Counted from the first letter of the stretch, positions 42,452-52,031 are shown. The stretch: DNA of 64,000 nt from Chloroflexota bacterium (GCA_040902225.1 JBBDXT010000004.1:54060-118059); one strand, 5' to 3'. A program made the numbers and translations. Notes: generated by a model not told the origin, from the sequence alone.

Positions 42452-44158
42452 GTGAGTCACGACGACCCGAACGCCGCCGTCAATGAGCTTGCTGATCGCT
42501 TCTGGGACGGAGTCCTCGAGCGAGACCCGGTGTATGCCACCATCCTGGGCGACGACCGCTTTGACGACCGCCTCCCGGACCTCGGTGAGGCCGGCAGGGC
42601 CGCGGACGAGGCCTCCTTCCGCGAGACGCTGGCCGAGGCGGAGGCGATCGATCCGGCCGCGCTCGACCCCGAGCAGGTCATCACGCGCGACATGCTGATC
42701 CTGGTCGCCAGCACGCACCTCGAGGCACTCGAACAGAGGCAGTACCAGCTGGCGATCAACCACATCTTCGGCACACAGACCATGCCGGTCCGCATCGCCC
42801 AGTACCAGATCTCCGACACGCCCGAGGGGCTCGAGCGCCTGCTGACCCGTTTCGGTGCCTATCCTGCCGCAATCCAGCAGGAGATCAAGACCCTGCGCGA
42901 GGGGGTGGAGGATGGTCGCACCGGGGCGGCGATCCCGGTGCGCAAGGAGATCGAGCAGATCGAGCGCATGCTTGCCGTTCCCGCCGAGTCCTTCCCCGCG
43001 GTGGCCATGGCACACGTCGCCGATGACGCCGCCCGGGAGCGCGTTCGCGCCTCGGTCGAGGCAGACATCTATCCGGCCCTGCAGCGGCTGCGCGATTTCC
43101 TGGCCGATGAATACGAGGCTCAGGCCCGCCCTGAGCCCGGCCTCTCGACCACGCCCGGCGGCGAGGAGGCGTATCGGCTCGGGATCCGCATGAACACGAC
43201 CATTGACACCACCCCGGACGAGGTGCATGCGTTCGGGATGGAGGACTTGGCGCACATCGAGGCCGAAAAGGACGAGATCGCGCGGCGGGCCGGATATGGC
43301 GACCGCGTCGCCTACGCCAAGGCGCTTGGCGAGGATCCGGCCAATCACACCTCCTCGCGAGAGCGCATCGTGGAGCTGGCGGCCGAGCAGACCGCTCGCG
43401 CGTTCGCCACGGCGCCCCGCTATTTCGGCCGCCTGCCCCGAGCCGATTGCGAGGTCAAGGCCGTCGAGGAGTACCGCGAGCGCGAGGTGCCGCCCGCCTT
43501 CTACATGCCGCCCTCGATCGACGGTTCGCGGTCCGGCCAGTACTACCTGAATACGTACCAGTCCGAGGCGCGGGACCTGCACAAGATCGCCGCGATCACC
43601 TTCCACGAGGCCACGCCTGGGCACCACTTCCAGCTCGCCATCGAGATGGAGCTCACCGGTCTGCCGGCCTTCCGGACTCTCGGCTCCCGCCTGGCCGGGG
43701 CGGCCTACTCGGAGGGTTGGGGCCTGTACTGCGAGCGGCTCGCCGACGAGATGGACCTCTACCGCTCCGAAGCCGAGCGGCTCGGGATGCTGGACGCGCA
43801 GTCCTTCCGCGCTGCCCGCCTGGTCGTTGACTCGGGGCTGCACGCATTCGGCTGGAGCCGCGCCCGGGCCATCGAGTTCATGCACGAGCGCGGTTCGCTG
43901 CCCCCGATCGATGCGGAGATCGAGGTGGACCGCTACACCATCTGGCCGGGCCAGGCGCTCGCCTACAAGATCGGTCAGCGGGAGATCGAGCGTGCTCGGC
44001 GCGAGGTGAGCGAGTTCATGGGAGACCGATTCGACCTGCGCGCCTTCCACGACGAGGTGCTGGCGCACGGCTCCCTGCCGCTGGCGACCCTCCGCCGCGA
44101 GATCCCCGGCTGGGTCGAAGCGGCCGTGACGGCGCGCGAGGGCGCCCCCGCGGGCTGA
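42452..44158 (+). CDS. DUF885 family metallopeptidase-like protein
   Basis: A 568-residue cytoplasmic protein of the DUF885 family. The zinc-type motif is HEATPGHHFQ in a helical context, with EGWGLYCERLADEM downstream, a layout resembling gluzincin peptidases. The GTG start at 42452 is 14 bases after AAGGAG. The physiological substrate is unknown. Confidence 0.85.
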   Translation: MSHDDPNAAVNELADRFWDGVLERDPVYATILGDDRFDDRLPDLGEAGRAADEASFRETLAEAEAIDPAALDPEQVITRDMLILVASTHLEALEQRQYQLAINHIFGTQTMPVRIAQYQISDTPEGLERLLTRFGAYPAAIQQEIKTLREGVEDGRTGAAIPVRKEIEQIERMLAVPAESFPAVAMAHVADDAARERVRASVEADIYPALQRLRDFLADEYEAQARPEPGLSTTPGGEEAYRLGIRMNTTIDTTPDEVHAFGMEDLAHIEAEKDEIARRAGYGDRVAYAKALGEDPANHTSSRERIVELAAEQTARAFATAPRYFGRLPRADCEVKAVEEYREREVPPAFYMPPSIDGSRSGQYYLNTYQSEARDLHKIAAITFHEATPGHHFQLAIEMELTGLPAFRTLGSRLAGAAYSEGWGLYCERLADEMDLYRSEAERLGMLDAQSFRAARLVVDSGLHAFGWSRARAIEFMHERGSLPPIDAEIEVDRYTIWPGQALAYKIGQREIERARREVSEFMGDRFDLRAFHDEVLAHGSLPLATLRREIPGWVEAAVTAREGAPAG

Positions 44159-44303
44159 GTGTCCGCCGATATTCGTCCCGCGAATCGGATCACACCGATG
44201 GCGCCTCTCCCGCGACGCCTGATTCGTCCCACACATGACTCGATGCGGGAAGGCGGTTATCGGCGCGATTTGATGCACCCTGTGAATAAGGGGACAGGTC
44301 GTC

Positions 44304-44888
44304 GTGCGTCAACCTGAGCGGATCGTCCTGGAGGGACGCTTCGTGCGTCTCGAGCCGCTGGAGGAGAAGCACCGCGACGACCTGCTGGCGGCCGCCGCGC
44401 AGGACCCGGCGACGTTCCGCTACCTGTTCACCGACCTGTCGGCCGGCACGGCCACCTGGCCGGCGTACCTGGCGGATGCGCTCCGCTCCGAGTACATCTC
44501 GTGGGCGACCGTCGACGCGGCCAGCGGCCGCGCGGTGGGCTCGACGCGCTTCCTCGACATCGCCACCGAGCATGGACGGCTGGAGATCGGCTGGACCTGG
44601 ATCGCGCCGTCCCACCAGCGGACCGCGACCAACACCGAGGCCAAGCTGCTGCAGCTCGGCTACGCCTTCGACGAGCTCGGGGCGACGCGCGTGGCGCTCA
44701 AGACCGACGAGCGCAACGAGCGATCGCAGCGAGCCATGGAGCACCTCGGGGCGGTGCGAGAGGGCGTCCTGCGCCATCAGTTCCGCATGCCCGATGGATT
44801 CATGCGCAGCAGCGTGTACTACTCGATCCTCGCCGACGAGTGGCCCGCTGTGAAGGCTCGCCTCGAACAGCGGCTTACGACGGATTGA
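44304..44888 (+). CDS. GNAT N-acetyltransferase (RimJ/RimL-like)
   Basis: A 194-residue acetyltransferase of the RimJ/RimL branch (LEGRFVRLEPLEEKHRDDLL, VGSTRFLDIATEHGRLEIGW, ALKTDERNERSQRAMEHLGA). It should transfer acetyl from acetyl-CoA to an amine; the target is unknown. GTG at 44304 is 14 bases after AAGGGGAC. The 145-base region before it holds a short ATTCG/CGAAT dyad (about 44173-44187). Confidence 0.85.
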   Translation: MRQPERIVLEGRFVRLEPLEEKHRDDLLAAAAQDPATFRYLFTDLSAGTATWPAYLADALRSEYISWATVDAASGRAVGSTRFLDIATEHGRLEIGWTWIAPSHQRTATNTEAKLLQLGYAFDELGATRVALKTDERNERSQRAMEHLGAVREGVLRHQFRMPDGFMRSSVYYSILADEWPAVKARLEQRLTTD

Positions 44889-44945
44889 AGGCGTAGATGA
44901 ATTCGCCACCGCCGTTTGAGATCAAGATCCTCCGCCAGGGGTGGA

Positions 44946-45896
44946 CTACGGATTCAGGGTTGGATGCGGCGCGCCAAGGTATGGAAACTCCTCCAGCAGG
45001 TCCGTGTGCGGGCCGACAAGGTCCGAGGTCACGCGGCCACGGGTGAGGAGGCTGGCGAGGAGGTCGGCCGTGTCGTCCGTCAGGCGACGGCCGTTCGGGT
45101 AGCCAGGCGGCTGGGCCGAGTCGTAGGGGAGGACGTCCGGGAGATAGTCAGGGAGAAGATCGGCGGCCTCGGCGTCGGAATAGCCGAGCGACCCGAGGAA
45201 CGCCAGGAACCGGTCGCGGAAGCGGGTGAGTTGCTCGGTCGGCGGCGTCGCATCGAACTCGAGCCGGTCAACCTCTGGCTCGTTGAATGCATTGTTCGTC
45301 CCTGGGCGACCTGCCTGGTCGACCGTCACGACCTCGCCGTCGACCGCGACTATGGTTCGACCCCAGATCCGGATCGGGCCGCCCGCTCCGAGTTCTGCCT
45401 TTGGCACCTCGAGCACGATCCCGATCACATTGCGCTCCGCGACCGGGTCGTGGCCGGTGAACTGGAAATCGTTGCGGAAGCCATGCACGTCCTTGAAGTG
45501 CGGGTCGCTACGGATGCCGGTGAAGAACCGGTAGCCGCCGGACTGCGCGATGTGCGCCGACTCTCCGATCGACATCGGGGCATCTGCGATGATAATCTCG
45601 CCGACAGCGCCAGTCCGGCGCGCGGTCTCCCCCGTCGCGCGGTACAGCGTCGCGGTCGCCTCGGTCCCGGAGGTCGGCGTGAACAGCACGTGGAAGGCGA
45701 TGTCGGCCTCGAGATCGCCGTTGGTGTCGACCTTGAACTCGTAGCTGGCGGCCGGATCGAAGCTGAGCTCGAGCGCGGAGGGCTCGGGGTTGAAGTCAAG
45801 GACGAGCACCGACCGGTCGTCGCGTCCGCGCGCGGGGAAGAGGTACAGGTCGGTGATATCGGTCCGCCCGTCCTCGGTGTCGAAGTGATCCGACAT
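44946..45896 (-). CDS. DUF4331 family protein
   Basis: A 316-residue DUF4331 protein (SDHFDTEDGRTDITDLYLFP, GYRFFTGIRSDPHFKDVHGF, NVIGIVLEVPK, RLTDDTADLL). The family's function is unknown; many members are exported, but this one begins directly with the domain and has no signal peptide, so it is probably cytoplasmic. A clear Shine-Dalgarno (GGAGG) precedes ATG 45896. It may be co-transcribed with the NHEJ polymerase gene 46 bases upstream. Confidence 0.8.
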   Translation of the reverse strand: MSDHFDTEDGRTDITDLYLFPARGRDDRSVLVLDFNPEPSALELSFDPAASYEFKVDTNGDLEADIAFHVLFTPTSGTEATATLYRATGETARRTGAVGEIIIADAPMSIGESAHIAQSGGYRFFTGIRSDPHFKDVHGFRNDFQFTGHDPVAERNVIGIVLEVPKAELGAGGPIRIWGRTIVAVDGEVVTVDQAGRPGTNNAFNEPEVDRLEFDATPPTEQLTRFRDRFLAFLGSLGYSDAEAADLLPDYLPDVLPYDSAQPPGYPNGRRLTDDTADLLASLLTRGRVTSDLVGPHTDLLEEFPYLGAPHPTLNP

Positions 45897-45942
45897 TGAA
45901 TTCCTCCACTCCCAGGTTTGTCGCAGCCTCAACGAAGGGCAG

Positions 45943-47382
45943 TCATTCGGCGAGCTTGCTGTTCGGTGCTCGCTCGTCCGTATCTGTCCGATCAGGCGGT
46001 TCGTAGCCCTGCCAAGGGCTGTAGTCCGGGTCCGGCGGCTCCGCTGCCGGGCGCTCTGCCTCCGGTACATGGCGCAGGTTGACGCGGATCCGATACCAGA
46101 GCGATGACCGGCCGCGCATCCCGTCGACCAGGATGTCGTCCTCGGCAAGCAGCTTCGCCGCCTTGGGGTGGCGCTTCTTCCAGCGTTCCAGTCCCGCCTC
46201 CGCATCCTTCCTGGTCTTTGCCTGCGAGATCACGATCAGCGGATGCGCCGACCGGCGCCGTCCGGTCGGGGCGGCGGTGCCATCGGCACGACGGGCAGGT
46301 GGCGATGGCATGGCCGGGGCAACTGACCCGACGCGACCACGAGGCGCCGCGGGATCGCGGGGTGCTGGCGGCTCAGCCGGCATGCGTCGCTTCGACGGCT
46401 GGACGCGCGGCGGCTCGCCAGGCTGCTTGGCGTAGTTCGGCGGCCACGGCGCGTCGCCCAACCCGGTGGCCTCGTCACGGGCGGAGAGCTCGAGCAGGCC
46501 GTCCAGCGACCCGACCGCATCGTCGATCCCGGCGCCTACGTCGCCGAGGCGGGCGTATCGGTCCGGCATCGTCTTCACCGTGAAGTCGGTGAGCTCCGCG
46601 GTGGGGACCTCCGACCAGAGGAGGGGTGCGGAGACGCGGGCATCCGGCACGGGCCGCACCGAATAGACCGAGGCGACCGTGCGGTCCTTGGCATTCTGGT
46701 TGTAGTCGATGAAGACCCCGTGCCGCTCCTCCTTCCACCACTTGCTGGTGGCCAGCTCCGGCACGCGACGCTCGACCTCGCGCCCCAGGGCCAGGGCCGC
46801 TCGACGGACCTCTCCGAAGGTCCAGCGCGGCTCGATGCGGGCATAGACATGGATCCCCCGTGACCCCGACGTCTTGGGCCAGCCGGTCAGGCCGTGGTCC
46901 GCGAGGACCTCGCCCGCCACCACGGCCACGTCGCGCACCGTGCTCCACGCCACCCCGGGACCGGGATCGAGGTCGACGCGCAGCTCATCGGGGTGGTCGA
47001 GGTCGTCGGCGCGCACAGGGTGCGGGTTGAGGTCGATGCAGCCGAGGTTCACGACCCAGGCCAGCGCGGCGCCGTTGCTGACCACGACCTCGTCCGCTGT
47101 CCGGCCGGATGGGAACGAGAGCTCCACCGTGCGTACGAACTCGGGAACGGAGGCCGGTGCCCGCTTCTGGAAGAAGGCCTCGCCGCCGGCGCCGTTGACG
47201 AATCGCTTGAGCGCCATCGGCCGGTTCATCACGCCCCGCAGCGCCCCAGGCGCCACGGCAAGGTAGTAGTTGACGAGGTCGAGCTTGGTGATCGCGGCCT
47301 GCGCGAAGAAGACCTTGCCCGGATTGCTGATGGCAACCTCGAAGCCGTCGATCTCGAGCTGGACCGATGCGTCAGCCGGCAT
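45943..47382 (-). CDS. LigD-type NHEJ polymerase (archaeo-eukaryotic primase superfamily)
   Basis: A 479-residue protein. Residues 1-300 form the LigD polymerase domain (ISNPGKVFF, RVDLDPGPGVAW with the catalytic Asp pair, KTSGSRGIHVYA, IDYNQNAKDRTVASVYSVRP). A Pro/Arg-rich linker follows, then a C-terminal block (LIVISQAKTRKDAEAGLERW, DILVDGMRGRSSLWYRIRVN) found in actinobacterial relatives. It fills in DNA ends during non-homologous end joining. TACCCT six bases before ATG 47382 is the likely promoter. No Ku gene is in the window. Confidence 0.9.
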   Translation of the reverse strand: MPADASVQLEIDGFEVAISNPGKVFFAQAAITKLDLVNYYLAVAPGALRGVMNRPMALKRFVNGAGGEAFFQKRAPASVPEFVRTVELSFPSGRTADEVVVSNGAALAWVVNLGCIDLNPHPVRADDLDHPDELRVDLDPGPGVAWSTVRDVAVVAGEVLADHGLTGWPKTSGSRGIHVYARIEPRWTFGEVRRAALALGREVERRVPELATSKWWKEERHGVFIDYNQNAKDRTVASVYSVRPVPDARVSAPLLWSEVPTAELTDFTVKTMPDRYARLGDVGAGIDDAVGSLDGLLELSARDEATGLGDAPWPPNYAKQPGEPPRVQPSKRRMPAEPPAPRDPAAPRGRVGSVAPAMPSPPARRADGTAAPTGRRRSAHPLIVISQAKTRKDAEAGLERWKKRHPKAAKLLAEDDILVDGMRGRSSLWYRIRVNLRHVPEAERPAAEPPDPDYSPWQGYEPPDRTDTDERAPNSKLAE

Positions 47383-47388
47383 CCCGAC

Positions 47389-47398
47389 AGGGTAGCCT
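47389..47398. promoter_or_regulatory. Overlapping divergent -10 boxes in a 23-base gap
   Basis: TACCCT (minus, 47389-47394) serves the polymerase gene and TAGCCT (plus, 47393-47398) serves yihY. The boxes share two bases. Both genes start 6-7 bases beyond, so the whole divergent promoter is only 23 bases long. Confidence 0.5.
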
Positions 47399-47405
47399 CT
47401 CACCC

Positions 47406-48302
47406 ATGGGCGAGCGCTGGAATCGACTCCTGGAGGCGGCGGATCGCTGGGCGTCCCAGTGGCGGACCACCCGTGTGGGGCGCCGCGCGCTCGCAGGCTT
47501 CGCCCTTCACGACGGACCGAGCGTGGCGAGCAGCATGGCCTACTTCGCCATCCTCTCCCTCTTCCAGGTCATCGTGCTGGGCGTGATCGTGTTCAGCCTG
47601 CTGATCGGGGAGGGGGAGGCGCGGCGGATCATGATCGGACGTCTCGAGTCGGCGCTCCCGCTCCAGCCCGGCACGGTGACCGCCGTGGTCGAGACCATCA
47701 TCGAGTCGCGCGGAGGGGTCACGATCATCAGTGTTCCCCTGCTGGCGTGGGGAGCGATCGGCTTCTTCGGAGCCTTGAGCACCGGCGTGGGCCGTGCCTT
47801 CGCGACCTCGACGCGGCGCCCGTTCTGGCAGGACAAGCTGATCGCCCTGTTCCTCCTTGGAGGGTCAGGCCTGCTGACCCTGATCGCGGTCGGGATCGGC
47901 TTGGCGGAGAGCATCGCCGGCCGGTTGGCCGACCGCCTCCCGGGAGGCGGCAGTGGCGGCCAGCTGCTGGTGGACCTGCTCCGGTTCGCCCTCCCGATCC
48001 TGCTGGTGCTGATCGCCCTGCTCGTCATCTACCGCGTCGTTCCGAACCGGCCGGTCACCTTCCGCCAGGTGCTGCCCGGGGCGATCGTGGCCACCATCCT
48101 GTTCACGGTGCTGCGCGCCAGCTTCACCTGGTACGCCACCGACGTTGCCCGCTACGAGAGCTTCTTCGGCCCCATCTCGACCGTCATCTCGCTCCTGGTA
48201 TTCCTCCATTTCGCCAGCATGGTGGTCCTGCTGGGCGCGGAGATCGCCCGCGCAAACGTGCTCGAGGATGACGAGGAGCTGGATAAAAAGGTGGACTCTT
48301 GA
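47406..48302 (+). CDS. YihY/virulence factor BrkB family membrane protein
   Basis: A 298-residue inner-membrane protein with about six hydrophobic segments and the family markers SMAYFAILSLFQVIVLGVIV, NRPVTFRQVLPGAIVATILF and SLLVFLHFASMVVLLGAEI. The function of YihY/UPF0761 proteins is unsettled; despite older names they are not RNase BN. ATG at 47406 follows TAGCCT by seven bases. Confidence 0.9.
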   Translation: MGERWNRLLEAADRWASQWRTTRVGRRALAGFALHDGPSVASSMAYFAILSLFQVIVLGVIVFSLLIGEGEARRIMIGRLESALPLQPGTVTAVVETIIESRGGVTIISVPLLAWGAIGFFGALSTGVGRAFATSTRRPFWQDKLIALFLLGGSGLLTLIAVGIGLAESIAGRLADRLPGGGSGGQLLVDLLRFALPILLVLIALLVIYRVVPNRPVTFRQVLPGAIVATILFTVLRASFTWYATDVARYESFFGPISTVISLLVFLHFASMVVLLGAEIARANVLEDDEELDKKVDS

Positions 48303-48419
48303 CTAGATCAGGTGGTACCTTCCGGCCACGTCACGCGCTCTGCATGCGCGGCTAGGATCGCGACAGGAGCACGTAGACGGGGCATCTGGGCCGATGGAAC
48401 AACTACAGATGATTGTCGT

Positions 48420-49745
48420 ATGAGGCGACGATCTCACCTGGCCATCATGGTGATTGCCCTCCTGATGGTCGGAACGAGCATCGTCACCACCTCCCCCCGC
48501 GACCAGGCCCAGGCCGCGGATCCGCTCGCCGAAGCGAAGGCGCAGCAGAAGGCGCTCGAGGCAACTCTGAGCGCACAGCGCGCTGCGCTCGCCCAGCTCA
48601 GGACCAAGGCGTCGACGCTTGCCGGAAAGCTGGACGACGCGAGGGCGCAGCTCGCATCGGTGACCGCGGAGTACAACCGCGTCAGCGGGCTCCTGGCCGA
48701 GGTGCAGGTCCAGGTGGCCGACATCACGGCCCGCCTGGCTGACCTGCGTGCCCAGATCGCCAGCCTTGACGAGCAGCTCGTGGAGGTCGCGGCAGAGATC
48801 GTCGCCCAGACCGCGGAGCTGCACGCCCGCGAGTCGCTCCTGCAGGACCACATCCGCTCCGCCTATGAGCGCAGCCAGACCTCGGTGCTCGAGCTCCTCC
48901 TCTCGGCCGATTCGCTCGACGCCGCCACCACCCAGGTCGGCTACATGATCACCGTCTCCGACCAGGACAAGCAGCTGGCTCTCGAGATCAGGGACCTGCG
49001 AGCCAGCCTCGAGGCGAAGGAGGAGTCGCTTCGCGATGGGCGCCAGCAGGTCGCCGAAGCGCGCGATCAGGCCGATGCCGAGGCCAAGCTCCTTGCCCAG
49101 CGCGAGGCCGAGCTGGCGGCGATGAAGGCCGAGCTGGCGAGGCTGAAGGCAGCCGCAGAGCAGAAGCGTCGCGACCAGGAGGCCGCCCTGAACGCCGCCC
49201 TCGAGGCGAAGGGCGATGTCGCGCAGCAGGTCGCGGACAACCAGAAGGCGTTTGAAGCGCAGACCAAGCTGGTCGCCAAGCTCCAGGCGGAAGAGGATGC
49301 GCGGCGCCAGGCACCGTCCGCGTTCGGCTTCAAGTGGCCCGAGCTCACCTTCCGCGTGACACAGGAGTGGGGTCCCACGAACTTCCTGCTGGAGCCGTCA
49401 TATACGTACCGGGGTGTCTACTACAGGCACTTCCATGGCGGGATCGACATCGCCAACGGCTGCGGAACCCCGATCCTGGCGGTCGGCACCGGGACGGTCC
49501 GGGCGTCAGGGCAGCCGCTCTGGCCGTGGGACTCGGGCTACGGGGTCGTCATCAGCCACGGTTCCGGTGTCCAGAGCTGGTACTGGCACCTGCGCGCCCA
49601 GGTGGTCGTGAGTCCTGGCCAGGTGGTCAGCCGCGGGCAGGTGATCGGCTACGAGGGCAACACCGGCAACTCAACCGGATGCCATCTCCATTTCGCGATC
49701 AACGACCACGGCATCTGGGAGAACCCCCGGGTCTACCTGCCCTAG
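48420..49745 (+). CDS. Coiled-coil M23 (LytM) peptidase
   Basis: A 441-residue exported protein. The signal peptide is about residues 1-32 (IMVIALLMVGTSIVTTS, cut near AQA), followed by a long coiled coil rich in Ala, Glu, Gln and Lys (about 35-300) and a C-terminal LytM domain (about 310-441) with the zinc ligands in HFHGGIDIANGCGTP and GCHLHFAIND. It resembles EnvC/PcsB-type murein hydrolases or their activators at the septum. The zinc ligands appear intact, so it may be catalytic. The TAG stop shares CTAG with the convergent glgP gene. Confidence 0.9.
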   Translation: MRRRSHLAIMVIALLMVGTSIVTTSPRDQAQAADPLAEAKAQQKALEATLSAQRAALAQLRTKASTLAGKLDDARAQLASVTAEYNRVSGLLAEVQVQVADITARLADLRAQIASLDEQLVEVAAEIVAQTAELHARESLLQDHIRSAYERSQTSVLELLLSADSLDAATTQVGYMITVSDQDKQLALEIRDLRASLEAKEESLRDGRQQVAEARDQADAEAKLLAQREAELAAMKAELARLKAAAEQKRRDQEAALNAALEAKGDVAQQVADNQKAFEAQTKLVAKLQAEEDARRQAPSAFGFKWPELTFRVTQEWGPTNFLLEPSYTYRGVYYRHFHGGIDIANGCGTPILAVGTGTVRASGQPLWPWDSGYGVVISHGSGVQSWYWHLRAQVVVSPGQVVSRGQVIGYEGNTGNSTGCHLHFAINDHGIWENPRVYLP

Positions 49746-51925
49746 CCCGATCTCGCGGCCGCCGGCTCGGCGGCCCGGGCAGCCGGGCGGTACATCCTCT
49801 CGACGTACTCGCCGAGCATGCGTGCGGTGCTGAACTGCCAGATCGCAGCCGCGATGGCCTCGCGCATGGTGCCGATCCAATCGCCGGGCATACCCTGGGC
49901 ATCCCGGGCGTAGAAGCGCGGCACTACCTCCTCTTCGAGAAGCCGATACAGCTCGGATGCATCCGCCTCGTCCTGGGCGGCGCTATCGGCAAGTGACTGC
50001 CGCCCGCCGATGGCCCAGCCATTGCGCCCGTTGAACCCCTCGTCCCACCACCCGTCGAGGATGCTGATCGAGGGGATACCGTTCATCGCTGCCTTCATGC
50101 CGGAGGTGCCCGACGCCTCCATCGGGCGGCGCGGATTGTTCAGCCAGATGTCCACCCCACCCACCATGAAGCGGGCGATGCGCATGTCGTAGTCCTCGAG
50201 GATGAAGATCCGACCGCGCAATGGCTCGGTACGAGAGAGCGTGAAGATGCGCTGGATCACCTGTTGGCCTGGGCGGTCGGCAGGGTGCGCCTTGCCCGCC
50301 AGGACGAGCTGCACCGGGCGCTCCGCGTCGGCCATCAGCCGTGCCAGGCGATGCTCATCGTGGAAGAGCAGGTCTGCTCGCTTGTACGTCGCGAAGCGTC
50401 TCGCGAAGCCGATTGTCATCATCTCCGGATCGAAGGCCTCGTGGAGCTCCCGGAGCACATCGGGTGACTCGCCGTGACGCGCGAATTGTCTCGCCAGGCG
50501 ACTGCGCATGAACTCGATCAGCTCCCGCTTCTGCTGTCGGTGGGCGCCCCACAGGTCGGTCTCGAGCACCTCCGCCAGCTTGTCGAAGACCTCCGGCCGC
50601 GGGGCGTCGCTGCCCAGCGAGCGAGCCGTGGCGCGCTCGAACAGGCGCCGCAACGGGCGACCGATCCAGGTCGCGGCGTGGACCCCGTTGGTAATGGCTG
50701 AGATCGGCTGGGGACGCAACGGGGCCCAGGTGGCGTTAGCGGTCTCGCCGTGGAGGCGGCTGACCGCATTGGCGGCGGTGGCGTGGCGAAGCACGAAAGC
50801 CGTCATGTCGAACGGCGGCTCGACCTCGTCGCCGAGGCCGCGTCCGAGCTCCATGAGCTGTTCGGCCGGCATGCCGCAGGCCTTCAGCCAGGGGCTCAAC
50901 AACCTGCTGGCCAGCGCGCGCTCGAATTGCTCGTTCCCGTCCTTGACCGGCGTGTGAATCGTGAAGACCGAGTTGTTGCCGACGCGCCGCAGCGCCTCAT
51001 CGGCTCCCAGGCCTGGCTCGGCCGCGACCAGCTCCCGCGCGCGCTCGAGGAGCAGGAAGGCCGAATGTCCCTCGTTCAGGTGCCATGCCGCCGGCTCGAT
51101 CCCGAGAGCCCGTAGCGCCCGGACGCCGCCGATCCCCAACACGATCTCCTGGCAGAGCCGCATCTCGCGGCCGCGGACGTAGAGGATGTGCGTGATCGGG
51201 CGGTCGCTCCCCTCGTTGGCGGGGATGTCGGTGTCCAGCAGCAGGAGTGGGACCCGACCCACCTGCGCCAGCCAGACGGCGACCTGGACCTTGCGATCCG
51301 GGAAGTCGACGCTCACCTGCAGCGGAGCGCCGTCACGCCCTCGTGCGCGCCGGAGTGGCAGCATGGCGGGGTCGAGGTCCGGCTGCGCGTGCTCCTGGTG
51401 ACCATCCGCATCGATCTGCTGACGGAAATAGCCGCGTCGATAGAGGAGCCCAACTCCAATGAACGGCAGCGCCGCGTCCGAGGCAGACTTGCAGTGGTCG
51501 CCGGCGAGGATGCCGAGCCCGCCGGAGTAGATCTGCATCGACTCGTGGATGCCGTACTCGGCGCAGAAGTACGCGACAGGACCGGGAAGCGATGCCGCCG
51601 GATCCGCGTCGGTAGCGGCCCGGTACCAGGAGTCCGATCCGTTGGCGAGGTAGCGCTCGAACTCGTCCAGGACGCGGCTGGCATCGACCATGAAATCCTC
51701 GTCGGCCAGCAGCTCGGTCCATCGGCCCGGCTCGACCGCGGCGAGGACGGGGATCGGGCTGCGGTAGCGCGACCACGCCGCAGAGTCGATCCGGGCGAAG
51801 AGCGCACCCGCGCGCGGGGTCCAGCTCCACCACAGGTTGTAGGCCAGCTCGCCCAGGCCTTCGAGTGCGGGCGGGAGCCCGAAATCGTAGCCTGGCTGAC
51901 TTGGCACCCGGACCGGGGACGTCAT
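49742..51925 (-). CDS. glgP: Alpha-glucan (glycogen) phosphorylase
   Basis: A 727-residue GT35 phosphorylase of the short TIGR02094 type. PYFCAEYGIHESMQIYSGGL-like sequence lies near residue 120, HLNEGHSAFLLLERARELV in the middle, and the pyridoxal phosphate region EASGTSGMKAAMNGIPSIS near residue 620. It releases glucose-1-phosphate from glycogen or other alpha-glucans. TATCAT nine bases before ATG 51925 suggests its own promoter, divergent from the HTH protein gene. It complements glgA at 20.3 kb. Confidence 0.9.
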   Translation of the reverse strand: MTSPVRVPSQPGYDFGLPPALEGLGELAYNLWWSWTPRAGALFARIDSAAWSRYRSPIPVLAAVEPGRWTELLADEDFMVDASRVLDEFERYLANGSDSWYRAATDADPAASLPGPVAYFCAEYGIHESMQIYSGGLGILAGDHCKSASDAALPFIGVGLLYRRGYFRQQIDADGHQEHAQPDLDPAMLPLRRARGRDGAPLQVSVDFPDRKVQVAVWLAQVGRVPLLLLDTDIPANEGSDRPITHILYVRGREMRLCQEIVLGIGGVRALRALGIEPAAWHLNEGHSAFLLLERARELVAAEPGLGADEALRRVGNNSVFTIHTPVKDGNEQFERALASRLLSPWLKACGMPAEQLMELGRGLGDEVEPPFDMTAFVLRHATAANAVSRLHGETANATWAPLRPQPISAITNGVHAATWIGRPLRRLFERATARSLGSDAPRPEVFDKLAEVLETDLWGAHRQQKRELIEFMRSRLARQFARHGESPDVLRELHEAFDPEMMTIGFARRFATYKRADLLFHDEHRLARLMADAERPVQLVLAGKAHPADRPGQQVIQRIFTLSRTEPLRGRIFILEDYDMRIARFMVGGVDIWLNNPRRPMEASGTSGMKAAMNGIPSISILDGWWDEGFNGRNGWAIGGRQSLADSAAQDEADASELYRLLEEEVVPRFYARDAQGMPGDWIGTMREAIAAAIWQFSTARMLGEYVERMYRPAARAAEPAAARSG

Positions 51926-52031
51926 CGAAGGCCGATGATAGGGAGTCCGAGCTGCATCCCGCCGCTTCCGCGCGCGAAGCGAGTCCGAGGGTATCGCCGT
52001 TTTTCGTGCCAGGGCGTACCCTATCGGACCC

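Noticed and set aside
42299-44278. 659-codon minus-strand ORF opposite the DUF885 gene
   Set aside because: Spans across gene boundaries and intergenic DNA, has no recognisable motif, and the plus-strand DUF885 protein is clear.
44897-45046. 49-codon plus-strand ORF (MNSPPPFEIKILRQ...)
   Set aside because: No ribosome-binding site, overlaps the 3' end of the DUF4331 gene, and resembles no family.
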